A DNA stretch of 63,607 nucleotides from Pseudomonas duriflava (GCF_007830155.1 NZ_VLKY01000017.1:1-63607); one strand, 5' to 3'. Positions 54,950 through 63,607 are shown, counted from the first letter of the stretch. Notes: a model not told the origin generated them from the letters alone. Program-made: numbers and translations.

Positions 54950-55783
54950 TTAACCGTAACGGCCTGTAATGTAATCTTCGGTCTGCTTTTTCGCCGGATT
55001 GGTGAATACGGTATCAGTATCGCCATATTCGATCAGCTTACCCAGGTACATGAATGCCGTGTAGTCGGACACGCGCGCCGCCTGCTGCATGTTATGCGTC
55101 ACGATAACAATGGTATAGCGCGACTTGAGCTCATAGATCAGCTCTTCGATCTTCAGGGACGAAATCGGGTCGAGCGCCGAGCTAGGCTCGTCCAGCAGCA
55201 AGACTTCTGGCTGCACGGCAATGGTGCGGGCAATGACCAGACGCTGCTGCTGACCGCCCGATAGACCGAGCGCCGATTCATGCAGACGGTCCTTTACTTC
55301 ATCCCATAGCGCCGCACCTTTGAGCGCCCACTCGACTGCCTCATCCAGAGTGCGCTTCTTGTTGATGCCTTGGATACGCAGGCCGTAAACCACATTCTCA
55401 TAAATGCTCTTGGGGAACGGGTTGGGCTTTTGAAACACCATGCCAACTCGACGGCGAAGCTCAGCCACCTCGGTGCCTTTGGCAAAAATATTCTGACCGT
55501 CCAGGCGAATCTCGCCCTCGATCCGGCAACCATCAACCAGATCGTTCATGCGGTTGAAACTGCGCAACAGCGTGGACTTACCGCAACCGGACGGGCCGAT
55601 AAACGCCGTGACACGCTGCTTGGGAATGTTCAGTTTTACATCGAACAAGGCCTGCTTCTGACCATAGAAGAGGTTAAGGCCCGGTACTTCAATGGCCACA
55701 GGCTCCTTGGACAGGTCTAGATTCTGCCGCTCACGGCCCAGCGCGCCCATACTGACGGCCGGCTTTTGGGTTTCTTGCTGCAT
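54950..55783 (-). CDS. pstB: Phosphate ABC transporter ATPase PstB
   Basis: A 277-aa cytoplasmic ATPase of the PstSCAB high-affinity phosphate importer. Walker [21 protein letters not shown]-loop [16 protein letters not shown], signature LSGGQQQRL, Walker [13 protein letters not shown], switch His in [13 protein letters not shown]; all typical of PstB. It is 63 bp after pstA, with a hairpin between the genes. Confidence 0.97.
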   Translation of the reverse strand: MQQETQKPAVSMGALGRERQNLDLSKEPVAIEVPGLNLFYGQKQALFDVKLNIPKQRVTAFIGPSGCGKSTLLRSFNRMNDLVDGCRIEGEIRLDGQNIFAKGTEVAELRRRVGMVFQKPNPFPKSIYENVVYGLRIQGINKKRTLDEAVEWALKGAALWDEVKDRLHESALGLSGGQQQRLVIARTIAVQPEVLLLDEPSSALDPISSLKIEELIYELKSRYTIVIVTHNMQQAARVSDYTAFMYLGKLIEYGDTDTVFTNPAKKQTEDYITGRYG

Positions 55784-55816
55784 GGATGACTCCCATGGGC
55801 CTCATGGCCCGTGATA

Positions 55817-55837
55817 GCGCTGCGTAGTACGCAGCGC
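55817..55837 (-). other. Intercistronic hairpin between pstA and pstB
   Basis: Arms GCGCTGCGTA and TACGCAGCGC around one G. There is no T-run, so it is more likely an RNA-processing or stability element than a terminator. Confidence 0.55.
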
Positions 55838-55846
55838 CTGTATTCG

Positions 55847-57517
55847 TTAACTGTCGAGCGCCTTGTACTTTTCACGCAGGCGGTTACGGATCGCTACGGC
55901 CGACAGGTTCAGCCCGGCGATGATCAGAACTAGAAGCAACGCGGTGGCGTAGACCAGCGGCCGAGCGGCTTCGACGTTCGGGCTCTGGAAGCCCACATCG
56001 AAGATATGGAAGCCCAGGTGCATGATCTTCTGATCCAAATGCAAGTACGGGTAATTCAAGTTCACCGGTAGAGTAGGCGCCAGCTTAACCACCCCTACCA
56101 GCATCAGCGGAGCTACCTCCCCAGCGGCCCGAGCTACTGCCAGAATCAGACCGGTCATCATCGCCGGGCTGGCCATAGGCAGAACGACTTTCCACAAGGT
56201 TTCGGCCTTGGTAGCACCCAGGGCCAATGAACCCTCCCGCACGCTGCGCGGAATCCGGGCCAAACCTTCTTCAGTCGCCACGATCACGACAGGAACGGCC
56301 AGAATAGCCAGAGTCAGCGAGGCCCATAGCAGACCGGGCGTACCAAAGGTAGGCGATGGCAGGGACTCACGGAAAAACAGCTGATCGATAGAACCGCCCA
56401 ATACATAGACGAAAAAGCCCAGGCCGAATACGCCATATACGATGGCCGGAACACCAGCCAGGTTATTTACAGCAATCCGGATCAGGCGCGTCAACGGGCC
56501 CTGCTTGGCATACTCGCGCAAGTAAATAGCAGCAATCACACCAAACGGCGTCACGATTACCGCCATGATCAGCGTCATCATGACCGTACCGAAAATGGCC
56601 GGGAACACCCCGCCCTCGGTGTTGGCTTCACGCGGGTCGGTCGACAGAAACTCCCACAGCTTGGCAAAGTAGAAGCCCAGCTTTTGCAGTGTACTCATGG
56701 CGTTGGGCTGATAGGCATGGACTACATTGGCCAGACGCACTTCGGTCTCACGGCCCGTCGCGTCACGTAGCGTCAGGCTGTCACGATCGAAATCCTGACG
56801 CAGCGAGACCAATTGATCTTCGAACGTACGATAACGCGCCTCCAGCTCGCTGCGCTCAGCAGCCAGGTCGGCTTGCGCAGTAGCATCCAAAGCATTATCC
56901 AACTCCAGGCCGCGCTCGCGAAGACGCAAACGCTCAAGTCCATAGTTGATGCCGCCAATGTCCACTTTCTCGAGCTGGCCGATCTGATCGGCCAGCTCGC
57001 TGATACGATCCAGGCGCTCACGCAAGGTGGGGATAGCCGCCTCACCTTCGGCCACGATCTTACCGTCCTCCTTGACGTTTATCAGATAGCCATAGAAGTT
57101 GCCCCACTCGCGCCGCTCAAGGGCAATTACATCGGTAGGCTTCTTTTGGTCCTGTAGCCAGTCCCCGACAACCCAGGCGAAGTCACTTCCGTTCAGCTCA
57201 CGGTTACCCAGCTTGATCAGTTCACGGGTCATGAATTTCGGGCCGTCTTCCGGCACCGGCAATCCTGCGCCTTTCAGGCGCTCCAGCGGTACCTCCTCGG
57301 CCTGTACAACCTCGCCCATAATCGTCCGCGGCGCCTCGCCTGGAACGGCATAACGCGCCTCGATAACATCGGCTGGCCAGAAGTGAGCCAGGCCACGCAC
57401 GGCGATGACCGAGATCAGACCCAGGGTCATGATCACCGCAATGGCAACCGCACCCCCACTCATCCAGATGCCTGGGGCACCGCTCTTGAACCACTGTTTC
57501 AGGGAACCCTGTTTCAC
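55847..57517 (-). CDS. pstA: Phosphate ABC transporter permease PstA (long form)
   Basis: Inner-membrane permease partner of PstC. I start at the GTG at 57515-57517 (MKQGSLKQWFKSG, 556 aa); upstream in-frame codons to 57586 look unconserved. One TM near the N-terminus is followed by a large extra region (about 60-300) containing a coiled coil. The ABC permease domain then has PAIFGTVMMTLIMAVIVTPFGVIAAIYLREY, NNLAGVPAIVYGVFGLGFF, and the EAA loop LALGATKAETLWKVVLP. It is about twice the size of E. coli PstA, as seen in other pseudomonads. Confidence 0.93.
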   Translation of the reverse strand: MKQGSLKQWFKSGAPGIWMSGGAVAIAVIMTLGLISVIAVRGLAHFWPADVIEARYAVPGEAPRTIMGEVVQAEEVPLERLKGAGLPVPEDGPKFMTRELIKLGNRELNGSDFAWVVGDWLQDQKKPTDVIALERREWGNFYGYLINVKEDGKIVAEGEAAIPTLRERLDRISELADQIGQLEKVDIGGINYGLERLRLRERGLELDNALDATAQADLAAERSELEARYRTFEDQLVSLRQDFDRDSLTLRDATGRETEVRLANVVHAYQPNAMSTLQKLGFYFAKLWEFLSTDPREANTEGGVFPAIFGTVMMTLIMAVIVTPFGVIAAIYLREYAKQGPLTRLIRIAVNNLAGVPAIVYGVFGLGFFVYVLGGSIDQLFFRESLPSPTFGTPGLLWASLTLAILAVPVVIVATEEGLARIPRSVREGSLALGATKAETLWKVVLPMASPAMMTGLILAVARAAGEVAPLMLVGVVKLAPTLPVNLNYPYLHLDQKIMHLGFHIFDVGFQSPNVEAARPLVYATALLLVLIIAGLNLSAVAIRNRLREKYKALDS

Positions 57518-57544
57518 GGCTTGCTTACCTATCCAGATCCAAGG

Positions 57545-57564
57545 CCCTCTCCCTGCGGAGAGGG
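57545..57564 (-). other. Intercistronic hairpin between pstC and pstA
   Basis: Stem CCCTCTCC / GGAGAGGG with a 4-nt loop, in the 69-bp gap between pstC and pstA. No T-run follows, so a processing or stabilising role is more likely than termination. Confidence 0.5.
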
Positions 57565-57586
57565 TCATCCGTCGCCTGGGCGACAC

Positions 57587-59845
57587 TTACAACGAGGCGT
57601 ATTTCTTGCGTAGACGATGGCGAATGATCTCAGCCAACGTGTTCATCACGAAGGTAAAGGACAGCAACACCAGCGCCGCCAGGAACAATACGCGGTAATG
57701 GGTCCCGCCTACTTCCGACTCCGGCATTTCCACGGCCACGTTAGCAGCCAGGGTCCGCATGCCTTGGAAGATATTCCAGTCCATTACTGGCGTATTACCC
57801 GTTGCCATCAGCACGATCATGGTTTCACCCACGGCCCGCCCCATACCAATCATCAGCGCCGAGAAGATACCCGGGCTGGCAGTCAGGATCACTACACGGG
57901 TCAAGGTTTGCCAGGGCGTGGCGCCCAAGGCCAGCGAGCCATAAGTCAGGCTGCGCGGCACACTGAAAATGGCGTCTTCGGCAATCGAGAAGATGTTTGG
58001 GATCACCGCGAAGCCCATCGCCAAGCCTACAACCAGCGCATTACGTTGGTCATAGGTGATTCCCAGGTCATGGCTGATCCACAGACGCATGTCACCGCCA
58101 AAGAACCAGGTTTCCAGATAGGGGCTCATGCTAAGTGCGAACCAGCCGGTGAGCAGCACGACGGGAATCAGCAGCAGGCTCTCCCAGCCCTCCGGCATCC
58201 GGAAGCGGATCGACTCGGGCAGACGAGACCAGATAAAGCCCGTCAGGATAATACCGATCGGGGTCAGCAGAAGTAGGCTGAAAATACCCGGCAGATGGCC
58301 TTCTACATAAGGAGCCAGGAACAGACCGGCAAAGAAACCCAGGATGACTGTAGGCAGCGCTTCCATCAACTCAATGACGGGCTTGACCTTGCGGCGCATG
58401 CGCGGCGCCATGAAATATGCCGTATAGACGGCCGCAGCAATCGCCAGCGGCGCGGCCAGCAACATAGCGTAGAAAGCCGCCTTGAGCGTACCAAAGGTCA
58501 ACGGTGCCAAGCTCAGCTTGGGCTCGAAGTCATTACTGGCCGAGGTGGACTGCCATACATAAGAAGGCTTGTCATAGCTCTCATACCAAACCTTGCCCCA
58601 CAGCGCCGACCAGGATATTTCCGGATGCGGGTTGTTCAGTTCGAAGCCCTGCAGTTGACCTTCATGAGCCAACAGAACATGGTTGGCGCGCGGCGATAGA
58701 GTTAGCAACCCGCTGCCTTCGGCTATCTTGTCGACCAGCAGAGTGCGGTGCGCCGTGCTGTGGAACACACCGAGATTGCCTTTATTATCCAGCGCGATAA
58801 AACCTTTGCGGCGCTGCTCCGCCACGATCTGCGTAATTGGCGCATCGCCTAATTTGAAACCACGTACACGCTGAAGCTGCGGCTCGCCATCATTGCCCCG
58901 CGCCATGAACCACTGGTTGATGCCGCCCTTGGCGTCACCAATAAGTAGCGAAATGCCTCCCAGCAGCTGAGCGCTGGCTGTGACCTGATTGCTCGCATCG
59001 TCGATCAGCTTGTAATGCCCATTCAGCGTACGGTCACGGAGGTCGAAGACATCCGCCGAGACACGCCCGTTTATGACATACAGCCACTGCCCGCGTGGAT
59101 CGAGATATAGCGCCTGTACTGTCTGGGCCAAACGCGGCAGATCGATGCGCTGCGACTCCAGCGTGGTTTCGCCGGTCAGCATGTTCTCTTCGAGGGTCAG
59201 CTTGAAGACTTGCAGCTCTGAAGCATTAGAGGCTGCCAGAGTCAGTTGCTCATCGTCAGCCGTCAGGCTCAAATGCTCCAGCGCGCGCCCCTGAGGATCG
59301 ACCGTGATCGGCGCCTCACCGTAGGGGTAATCGACCCGAGGAACGATAACCCGCTTGCCTTCAGGGTAAACCGAAGCATAACTATGGCGCACCACGAGAG
59401 CCTGACCATTAGACAGTCCCAGCGCCACGAAGGGGCGAACCAGATCCTGCGCCACGGTTACTATCTGGGCACCAGTCGGGATCGGCAGTGCCTGACGGCT
59501 TAGTTCGGAGCCGTCTGCAGCATTAAAGAAGATCATTTCACCAGCAGCCGAAATCTGCATGCCGACTTCATTTTGCTCTTCCAGGCTCAGCGCAAGCGGC
59601 ATACCAGCTTGCTGCATCCACGCAGGCGACTGCGGCTCTTCAGCTGAAATGCTTGCTCCCTTGAATAAAGGCAGCACCACATAAGCCAGATAGAAGAAAA
59701 TCAGCGTGATCGCCACCAGGACGGTAAGACCGCCAACCAGGACATACCAACGGGTGAAGCGGTCCATCTTGGCCCGCCAGCGGCGCTTGCGGCGCAACGT
59801 CGGCGAGTCAAAATCGATCCGGGCGGGAGAGCGGGTTTCGGTCAT
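57587..59845 (-). CDS. pstC: Phosphate ABC transporter permease PstC (long form)
   Basis: A 752-aa permease. A TM at about residues 32-55 is followed by a beta-rich periplasmic insert of about 390 residues resembling beta-propeller repeats (LSLTADDEQLTLAASNASELQVF, LYLDPRGQWLYVINGRVSADVFDL). The permease domain has FGTLKAAFYAMLLAAPLAIAAAVYTAYFM, MEALPTVILGFFAGLFLAP, and the EAA loop YGSLALGATPWQTLTRVV. Much longer than E. coli PstC (about 320 aa). It has its own Pho box upstream. Confidence 0.93.
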   Translation of the reverse strand: MTETRSPARIDFDSPTLRRKRRWRAKMDRFTRWYVLVGGLTVLVAITLIFFYLAYVVLPLFKGASISAEEPQSPAWMQQAGMPLALSLEEQNEVGMQISAAGEMIFFNAADGSELSRQALPIPTGAQIVTVAQDLVRPFVALGLSNGQALVVRHSYASVYPEGKRVIVPRVDYPYGEAPITVDPQGRALEHLSLTADDEQLTLAASNASELQVFKLTLEENMLTGETTLESQRIDLPRLAQTVQALYLDPRGQWLYVINGRVSADVFDLRDRTLNGHYKLIDDASNQVTASAQLLGGISLLIGDAKGGINQWFMARGNDGEPQLQRVRGFKLGDAPITQIVAEQRRKGFIALDNKGNLGVFHSTAHRTLLVDKIAEGSGLLTLSPRANHVLLAHEGQLQGFELNNPHPEISWSALWGKVWYESYDKPSYVWQSTSASNDFEPKLSLAPLTFGTLKAAFYAMLLAAPLAIAAAVYTAYFMAPRMRRKVKPVIELMEALPTVILGFFAGLFLAPYVEGHLPGIFSLLLLTPIGIILTGFIWSRLPESIRFRMPEGWESLLLIPVVLLTGWFALSMSPYLETWFFGGDMRLWISHDLGITYDQRNALVVGLAMGFAVIPNIFSIAEDAIFSVPRSLTYGSLALGATPWQTLTRVVILTASPGIFSALMIGMGRAVGETMIVLMATGNTPVMDWNIFQGMRTLAANVAVEMPESEVGGTHYRVLFLAALVLLSFTFVMNTLAEIIRHRLRKKYASL

Positions 59846-59875
59846 AAAATACGAGCCTGGTCATTCGTCGCGCAG

Positions 59876-59909
59876 AGACTAATCGCGAGTTATGACAAAC
59901 AGATGACAG
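59876..59909 (-). promoter_or_regulatory. Pho box and -10 in front of pstC
   Basis: On the minus strand CTGTCAT (59909-59903) and TTGTCAT (59898-59892), 11 bp apart; 10 nt further TAGTCT (59881-59876) as -10. This gives pstC its own PhoB-activated promoter, downstream of pstS and its hairpin. Confidence 0.75.
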
Positions 59910-59924
59910 TGATAAGACACGACA

Positions 59925-59953
59925 AGACCCGCCTGTGCAAAACACAGGCGGGT
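59925..59953 (-). terminator. Strong hairpin after pstS
   Basis: Stem of 12 bp (GACCCGCCTGTG / CACAGGCGGGTC), loop CAAAA, in the pstS-pstC gap. It has only a broken T-run on the minus strand, so it is probably a partial terminator or 3' stabiliser for the abundant pstS mRNA. Confidence 0.65.
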
Positions 59954-59977
59954 CGGGGGGAAGCGGTACCCAGGCTT

Positions 59978-60949
59978 TTAGAAGCCTAGATCCTTCCGCA
60001 CTTTTTCAGCGACCTTGGCAGGAACCGGAATGTAACCGTCCTTTACCACCGCTTCCTGACCAGCTTTGGACAGGATCATCTTCAGGAATTCACCTTCCAA
60101 CGGATTCAGCGGCTTGTTTGGTGCCTTGTTGACATAGATATAGAGGAAGCGGGACAGCGGGTAGCTGCCGTTTAGTGTGTTCTGCTCAGTATCTTCGATA
60201 AACTCAGTCGTGCCTTTCTTAGCTAGCGGTACGGTACGGACGCTAGACGTCTTGTAACCGATGCCCGAGTAACCAATACCATTAAGCGACTGGCTGATGG
60301 ACTGAACCACCGAGGCCGAGCCTGGCTGCTCGTTCACGTTCGGCTTGAAGTCACCCTTACACAGAGCTTCTTCCTTGAAGTAACCGTAAGTACCGGATAC
60401 CGAGTTACGGCCGAACAACTGAATTGGCTTGTTAGCCCAGTCGCCGGTCATGCCTACGTCACCCCAGGTTTTGATGTCTTGCTTGCCACCACACAGGCGC
60501 GTGGAAGAGAAGATCGCATCCACCTGCTCCATGGTTAGCCCCTTGATCGGGTTGTCCTTGTGTACAAATACGGCCAGGGCGTCTACAGCCACCGGAACCG
60601 CTGTCGGCTTATAACCGTACTTCTGTTCGAACGCCTGGATTTCAGAGTCCTTCATCTTGCGGCTCATCGGACCCAGGTTCGATGTGCCCTCAGTCAGAGC
60701 AGGCGGTGCGGTAGAAGAGCCGGCAGCCTGGATCTGGATGTTAACGTTCGGGTAGTTGCGCTTGTAGGTCTCGGCCCATAGCGTCATCAGGTTGGCCAGC
60801 GTGTCAGAGCCAACACTGGACAAGTTGCCAGACACACCGCTGGCTTTCTGGTATTCCGGAAGAGCCGGGTCGATGGCAGCGACGGCAGCCGTTGTGCCGA
60901 CGCCAGCGGCGGCAAACGTCAGCGCTGCCATCAGACTTTTAACTTTCAT
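59978..60949 (-). CDS. pstS: Phosphate-binding periplasmic protein PstS
   Basis: A 323-aa periplasmic phosphate receptor. Signal peptide of about 25 residues ending AVAA. Phosphate-site motifs [41 protein letters not shown], and the [14 protein letters not shown] loop, typical of the Pseudomonas PstS type. AAGGAG lies 6 nt before the ATG. First gene of the pst locus, with a Pho box upstream and a strong hairpin after. Confidence 0.96.
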   Translation of the reverse strand: MKVKSLMAALTFAAAGVGTTAAVAAIDPALPEYQKASGVSGNLSSVGSDTLANLMTLWAETYKRNYPNVNIQIQAAGSSTAPPALTEGTSNLGPMSRKMKDSEIQAFEQKYGYKPTAVPVAVDALAVFVHKDNPIKGLTMEQVDAIFSSTRLCGGKQDIKTWGDVGMTGDWANKPIQLFGRNSVSGTYGYFKEEALCKGDFKPNVNEQPGSASVVQSISQSLNGIGYSGIGYKTSSVRTVPLAKKGTTEFIEDTEQNTLNGSYPLSRFLYIYVNKAPNKPLNPLEGEFLKMILSKAGQEAVVKDGYIPVPAKVAEKVRKDLGF

Positions 60950-61012
60950 GCCTTGCTCCTTGAAACAGGACGAGTAGGTTGGCGCCGGCCAGTATCGTAA
61001 GGCGGCGTGACC

Positions 61013-61046
61013 ACTCTATGAAAGTTGTGTGACGAATGCATGACAG
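61013..61046 (-). promoter_or_regulatory. Pho box and -10 of pstS
   Basis: On the minus strand CTGTCAT (61046-61040) and TCGTCAC (61035-61029), 11 bp apart, then a third weaker repeat CTTTCAT (61024-61018). Ten nt after the second repeat stands TAGAGT (61018-61013) as -10. Confidence 0.85.
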
Positions 61047-61047
61047 C

Positions 61048-61073
61048 AAAAAGCCCTCTTACGAGGGCTTTTT
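61048..61073 (-). terminator. Intrinsic terminator after the MHS transporter gene
   Basis: Stem AAAAGCCCTC / GAGGGCTTTT with a 4-nt loop, placed just upstream of the pstS Pho box. It insulates pstS from the gene at 61185-62495. Confidence 0.85.
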
Positions 61074-61184
61074 ACAAGACATTACAAGCCGCTTAAAGCT
61101 GTAGCTCATCAGGCCTAACAAGCAAGGGCCATCCTCACCGGAAGTCTTGAACGCTGTAGCCTACTAAATAGCGCAGTGCCGACA

Positions 61185-62495
61185 TCAAGCCAGCGCCGGT
61201 TCAGCACGACGCTCCTGTGCCAACAGATAGAAGCCGACTAACATGCCCAGGATAGCGAGGCCGGCAACATAGTAAGCCGGGCCTAACGGGTGCTGTTTAA
61301 GCATGAGCGTAACCACCATAGGCGTCAGCCCGCCAAAGATGGCATAGGCCAGGTTGTACGAAAATGACAGTCCCGAAAAACGAACCACCGGCGGAAACGC
61401 CAGCACCATGACGCGAGGCACTCCGCCAATCACACCCACGGAAAGACCGGCTAAAGCGTATAGCGGGAACAACCATTCCGGATGTGTCTTCAGGCTGGCA
61501 TACATGGTCCAGGTTGCAACGCCCAGAATCGCTCCACCGATAACAAATATACGGCCACTGCCGAAGCGGTCAGACAGCGAGCCTGAAACGATGCAGCCAA
61601 TGGTCAGAAGTAAAATCGCCAGGCTGTTGGCCCTGAGCGCTGTAGCCGCATCGTAGCCATATTGTGTTTGCAACAATGTAGGCGTCATGAGAATGACCAC
61701 CACAATACCCGCTGTCAGCATCCAGGTTAGCAGCATGGACAGGATGACCGAGCCCAAGTGATCACGCAGCACAGCCTTGAGCGGAACTTCTTCTGCCAGC
61801 GACTTGCGCAACTGCATCTCGGCAAACACGGGCGTTTCATGCAACCAGCGACGAAGATAGACGGAGAACAGACCAAACACGCCACCGATCAAGAAAGGAA
61901 AGCGCCACGCATAATCATGCACTTCTGCAGGTGTGAATACAGTATTGATCAGCGTTGCCATCAGCGAGCCCAGCAATATGCCAAAGGTCAGACCTGCCGT
62001 CAGCGTGCCGCAGGCATACCCTACATGACGATTTGGCACATGCTCAGATACAAACACCCAGGCACCTGGTACTTCACCGCCAATCGCCGCACCTTGAATG
62101 ATACGTAGCAGCAAGAGCAAAAGCGGCGCCGCGATACCAATCTGCGCATAGGTGGGCATCAAACCCATGCCCAGCGTAGGCAGCGCCATCATGAAAATAC
62201 TCAAGGTGAACATTTTCTTGCGGCCCAGCAAGTCGCCAAAGTGGGCCATGATCACCCCACCCAGCGGACGCGCCAGATAACCGGCTGCAAAAATGCCAAA
62301 GGTTTGGATTTGCCGCAGCCACTCGGGCATTTCAGCAGGAAAGAACAGCTTTCCAACTACGGCAGCAAAAAACACGAAAATCACGAAGTCGTAAAATTCG
62401 AGCGCACCGCCCAAGGCAGAGAGAGATAACGTTTTGTAGTCACTGCGCCCTAATGGGCGTGAAGCAAGTAGATCGGTTGTAGATTGCGGTCTCAT
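61185..62495 (-). CDS. MHS-family MFS transporter
   Basis: A 436-aa 12-TM metabolite:proton symporter. Typical MHS signatures are GALEFYDFVIFVFFAAVVGKLFFP in TM1 (in part ALEFYDFVIF), FAAGYLARPLGGVIMAHFGDLLGRKKMFT and IQGAAIGGEVPGAWVFVSEH. Relatives carry citrate, alpha-ketoglutarate, proline/betaine or shikimate; the substrate here is unknown. In P. aeruginosa an MFS gene of this type also lies next to pstS. It has a TATAAT-like -10 at 62519-62514 on the minus strand. Confidence 0.87.
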   Translation of the reverse strand: MRPQSTTDLLASRPLGRSDYKTLSLSALGGALEFYDFVIFVFFAAVVGKLFFPAEMPEWLRQIQTFGIFAAGYLARPLGGVIMAHFGDLLGRKKMFTLSIFMMALPTLGMGLMPTYAQIGIAAPLLLLLLRIIQGAAIGGEVPGAWVFVSEHVPNRHVGYACGTLTAGLTFGILLGSLMATLINTVFTPAEVHDYAWRFPFLIGGVFGLFSVYLRRWLHETPVFAEMQLRKSLAEEVPLKAVLRDHLGSVILSMLLTWMLTAGIVVVILMTPTLLQTQYGYDAATALRANSLAILLLTIGCIVSGSLSDRFGSGRIFVIGGAILGVATWTMYASLKTHPEWLFPLYALAGLSVGVIGGVPRVMVLAFPPVVRFSGLSFSYNLAYAIFGGLTPMVVTLMLKQHPLGPAYYVAGLAILGMLVGFYLLAQERRAEPALA

Positions 62496-63025
62496 GGCTC
62501 AAGTCTCGTTAGAATTATAGGCACACGTTCGCGCTGGACCATGGAATCTGGATAGGCAGGGTTTACCCGCACACAGGTTCGAGCTGTACCGGTGAACGTT
62601 CCCCTAGTTAAGCAGGGGGAGCGTGAGTCCGCTTGGAGGCGGAAACGAGACATCTATAAAGAAGAGCGAGAACCAGGAAATGAACCGCTGTGTAAGCATG
62701 GGGCCTTAAAACGCATCCATTGCGCCATCTTGTGAACAGCGTCTAGAGCAAGGCCAAACCGGTTTAACGCAAACCATCACCTGTACAGCCACGGCAAGGT
62801 CTAGTCGGACTTATCGTGAGCAGAATCTCACAATAACAAATTGAAACGACTGTTCCAAAGCCATTTGGCGTTTTTATTTAAAATGTCAACTCTTTATCGT
62901 ACCGAACCGGTAGCCTCGATATACTGGCGTCAATAAACTTATGGCCTAGCACTTTTGGCCATGTTTTTTTCAGTCTTTATCTTTCAGCATCCGACAGGAA
63001 CACGGGCTCCCGAGGCGCCCTGCGC
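62496..63025. other. Structured 530-bp intergenic region between MHS transporter and thioesterase
   Basis: No protein gene is supported. Visible elements: a hairpin at 62596-62624 (ACGTTCCCCT against GGGGAGCGT) and a second at 62628-62643 (TCCGC / GCGGA), which would lie in the leader of the MHS gene on the minus strand or in an RNA on the plus strand; TATACT at 62920-62925; and a plus-strand terminator at 62941-62970. A small RNA is possible but not shown. Confidence 0.45.
62941..62970 (+). terminator. Intrinsic terminator upstream of the thioesterase gene
   Basis: Stem ATGGCC / GGCCAT with a 10-nt loop, then G and seven T. It lies 55 bp before the thioesterase ATG, so it either ends an unannotated transcript or attenuates the gene. 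Confidence 0.75.
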
Positions 63026-63430
63026 ATGATAGAAGAACTCGAACAAGAAGATCCGATTCCTCAAGGTGATCTCGCTATGCAGATCACAGCCCTTCCGCGT
63101 GAAACCAACGGGTTCGGCGACATCTTTGGCGGCTGGCTCGTCTCTCAAATGGACCTTGCTGGTACCTCTATGGCCAGCCGAATCGCGCAGGGTCGCGTTG
63201 CTACAGTGGCTATCGATCGCATGGCGTTTCTGGTACCCGTTCCGGTAGGCGCCCAACTCACCTTTTATACCCGCGCCCTGGAAATCGGCCGTAGCTCGAT
63301 TCGCATGATGGTCGAGGTATGGAGTGATGATCCTCTGACAGATGAGTGGAGCAAGGTTACCGAGGCGGCCTTCGTCTTTGTCGCTATCGACGGCAGCGGC
63401 CGCACCCGTCCCGTTCCAGCGCGCCGCTAG
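63026..63430 (+). CDS. Acyl-CoA thioesterase, YciA-like hotdog protein
   Basis: A 134-aa cytoplasmic hotdog-fold thioesterase. It has the YciA pattern: ALPRETNGFGDIFGGWLVSQMDLAG (catalytic Asn/Asp region and the GGW turn, residues about 23-47), ATVAIDRMAFLVPVPVGAQLTFY, and a C-terminal VTEAAFVFVAIDGSGRTRPVP. It probably hydrolyses short- or medium-chain acyl-CoA esters. It ends at the stop within a GC-rich hairpin (63418-63437, arms AGCGCGCC / GGCGCGCT) without T-run. Confidence 0.9.
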   Translation: MIEELEQEDPIPQGDLAMQITALPRETNGFGDIFGGWLVSQMDLAGTSMASRIAQGRVATVAIDRMAFLVPVPVGAQLTFYTRALEIGRSSIRMMVEVWSDDPLTDEWSKVTEAAFVFVAIDGSGRTRPVPARR

Positions 63431-63570
63431 GCGCGCTCAGTTGAAAAATAAATATCCAGCCTTAGCCATCGGTATTCTTATTAATAGAAGAATAGTTAGA
63501 TGGAGAGGGTAATAAGAGCCGCTAACAAAACCCCCTTGAATCTAAGCCTGGCTATGTCCACGATAGAGGC

Positions 63571-63607
63571 ATGAGACATCGCAAAGAGATTACGGCTGCG
63601 CTGTGGA
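63571..63607 (+). CDS. Possible start of an ORF cut by the window edge
   Basis: ATG at 63571 preceded by AGAGGC opens 12 codons (MRHRKEITAALW) to the window end. It may be a real gene, but there is too little to identify it. The 140 bp before it contain a 7-bp inverted repeat (TATTCTT at 63473-63479, AAGAATA at 63488-63494) and no other gene. Confidence 0.2.
   Translation, partial: MRHRKEITAALW

Noticed and set aside
62570-62650. Hairpin pair as a tRNA or known riboswitch
   Set aside because: No cloverleaf and no riboswitch consensus that I can recognise; kept only as an unexplained structured region.

Overview
The window reads as a chromosomal segment of a Pseudomonas-type gammaproteobacterium of moderate GC content. 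The main evidence is gene content and order. The block phoB-phoR-CNNM transporter-regulator-phoU-pstB-pstA-pstC-pstS-MHS transporter-acyl-CoA thioesterase is the arrangement I know from Pseudomonas. PhoPQ, DctBD, NudE/YrfG and secreted AroQ are also of Pseudomonas type. The species cannot be settled from the sequence alone. No rRNA, tRNA, CRISPR array, prophage or convincing insertion sequence was found.

Region 1 (1-20.8 kb) is a surface/secretion island, nearly all on the minus strand. In transcription order it holds an unrecognised 291-aa protein, a lysine- and cysteine-free RTX/DUF4214 protein with its own terminator, two very large GT2 glycosyltransferases, a GT4-like transferase, a capsule-synthesis-type protein, a GT61 transferase, a complete type I secretion system (ABC exporter, HlyD-type adaptor, TolC-type channel), and rmlB-rmlA-rmlC for dTDP-rhamnose precursors (rmlC is cut by the window edge). 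Divergently, on the plus strand, lies a leaderless trypsin-like protease carrying two tandem DUF4214 units. Together these look like a dedicated export route with two DUF4214 cargos plus a glycan pathway, reminiscent of Caulobacter-style S-layer loci. A domain with a G-W-A-x-D motif recurs five times in four proteins of this island. The middle of the island (about 7.1-11.2 kb) is strikingly AT-rich, which suggests acquisition by transfer.

Region 2 (20.9-38.3 kb) is core chromosome: dctB-dctD, phoP-phoQ, a YiiD-type thioesterase, cysQ and nudE (minus strand), yrfG, secreted chorismate mutase, a LysR regulator with fdhD and an FdhF/YdeP-type molybdoenzyme, a luciferase-type oxidoreductase, a GNAT acetyltransferase, a MetE-like methyltransferase with a clear MetR-type operator, and a glycine-zipper protein. 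The 566-bp leader of phoPQ is unusually elaborate. It has four TTCAG repeats at 11-bp spacing, a proline-rich 47-codon ORF, a strong intrinsic terminator, and a second 15-codon ORF overlapping the phoP start.

Region 3 (38.3-46.4 kb, minus strand) is a D-galactonate catabolic cluster: IclR regulator, dgoK, dgoA, dgoD, two MFS transporters and a secreted DUF4432 aldose-epimerase-like protein.

Region 4 (46.4-63.6 kb) is the phosphate regulon. PhoB-type boxes stand before phoB, pstS and also pstC, each 10 nt from a -10 element. Within it lie a CNNM transporter, a 7TMR-DISM protein with a degenerate GGDEF domain, an M23 peptidase and a response regulator. An MHS transporter, a structured 530-bp intergenic region and a YciA-like thioesterase follow.
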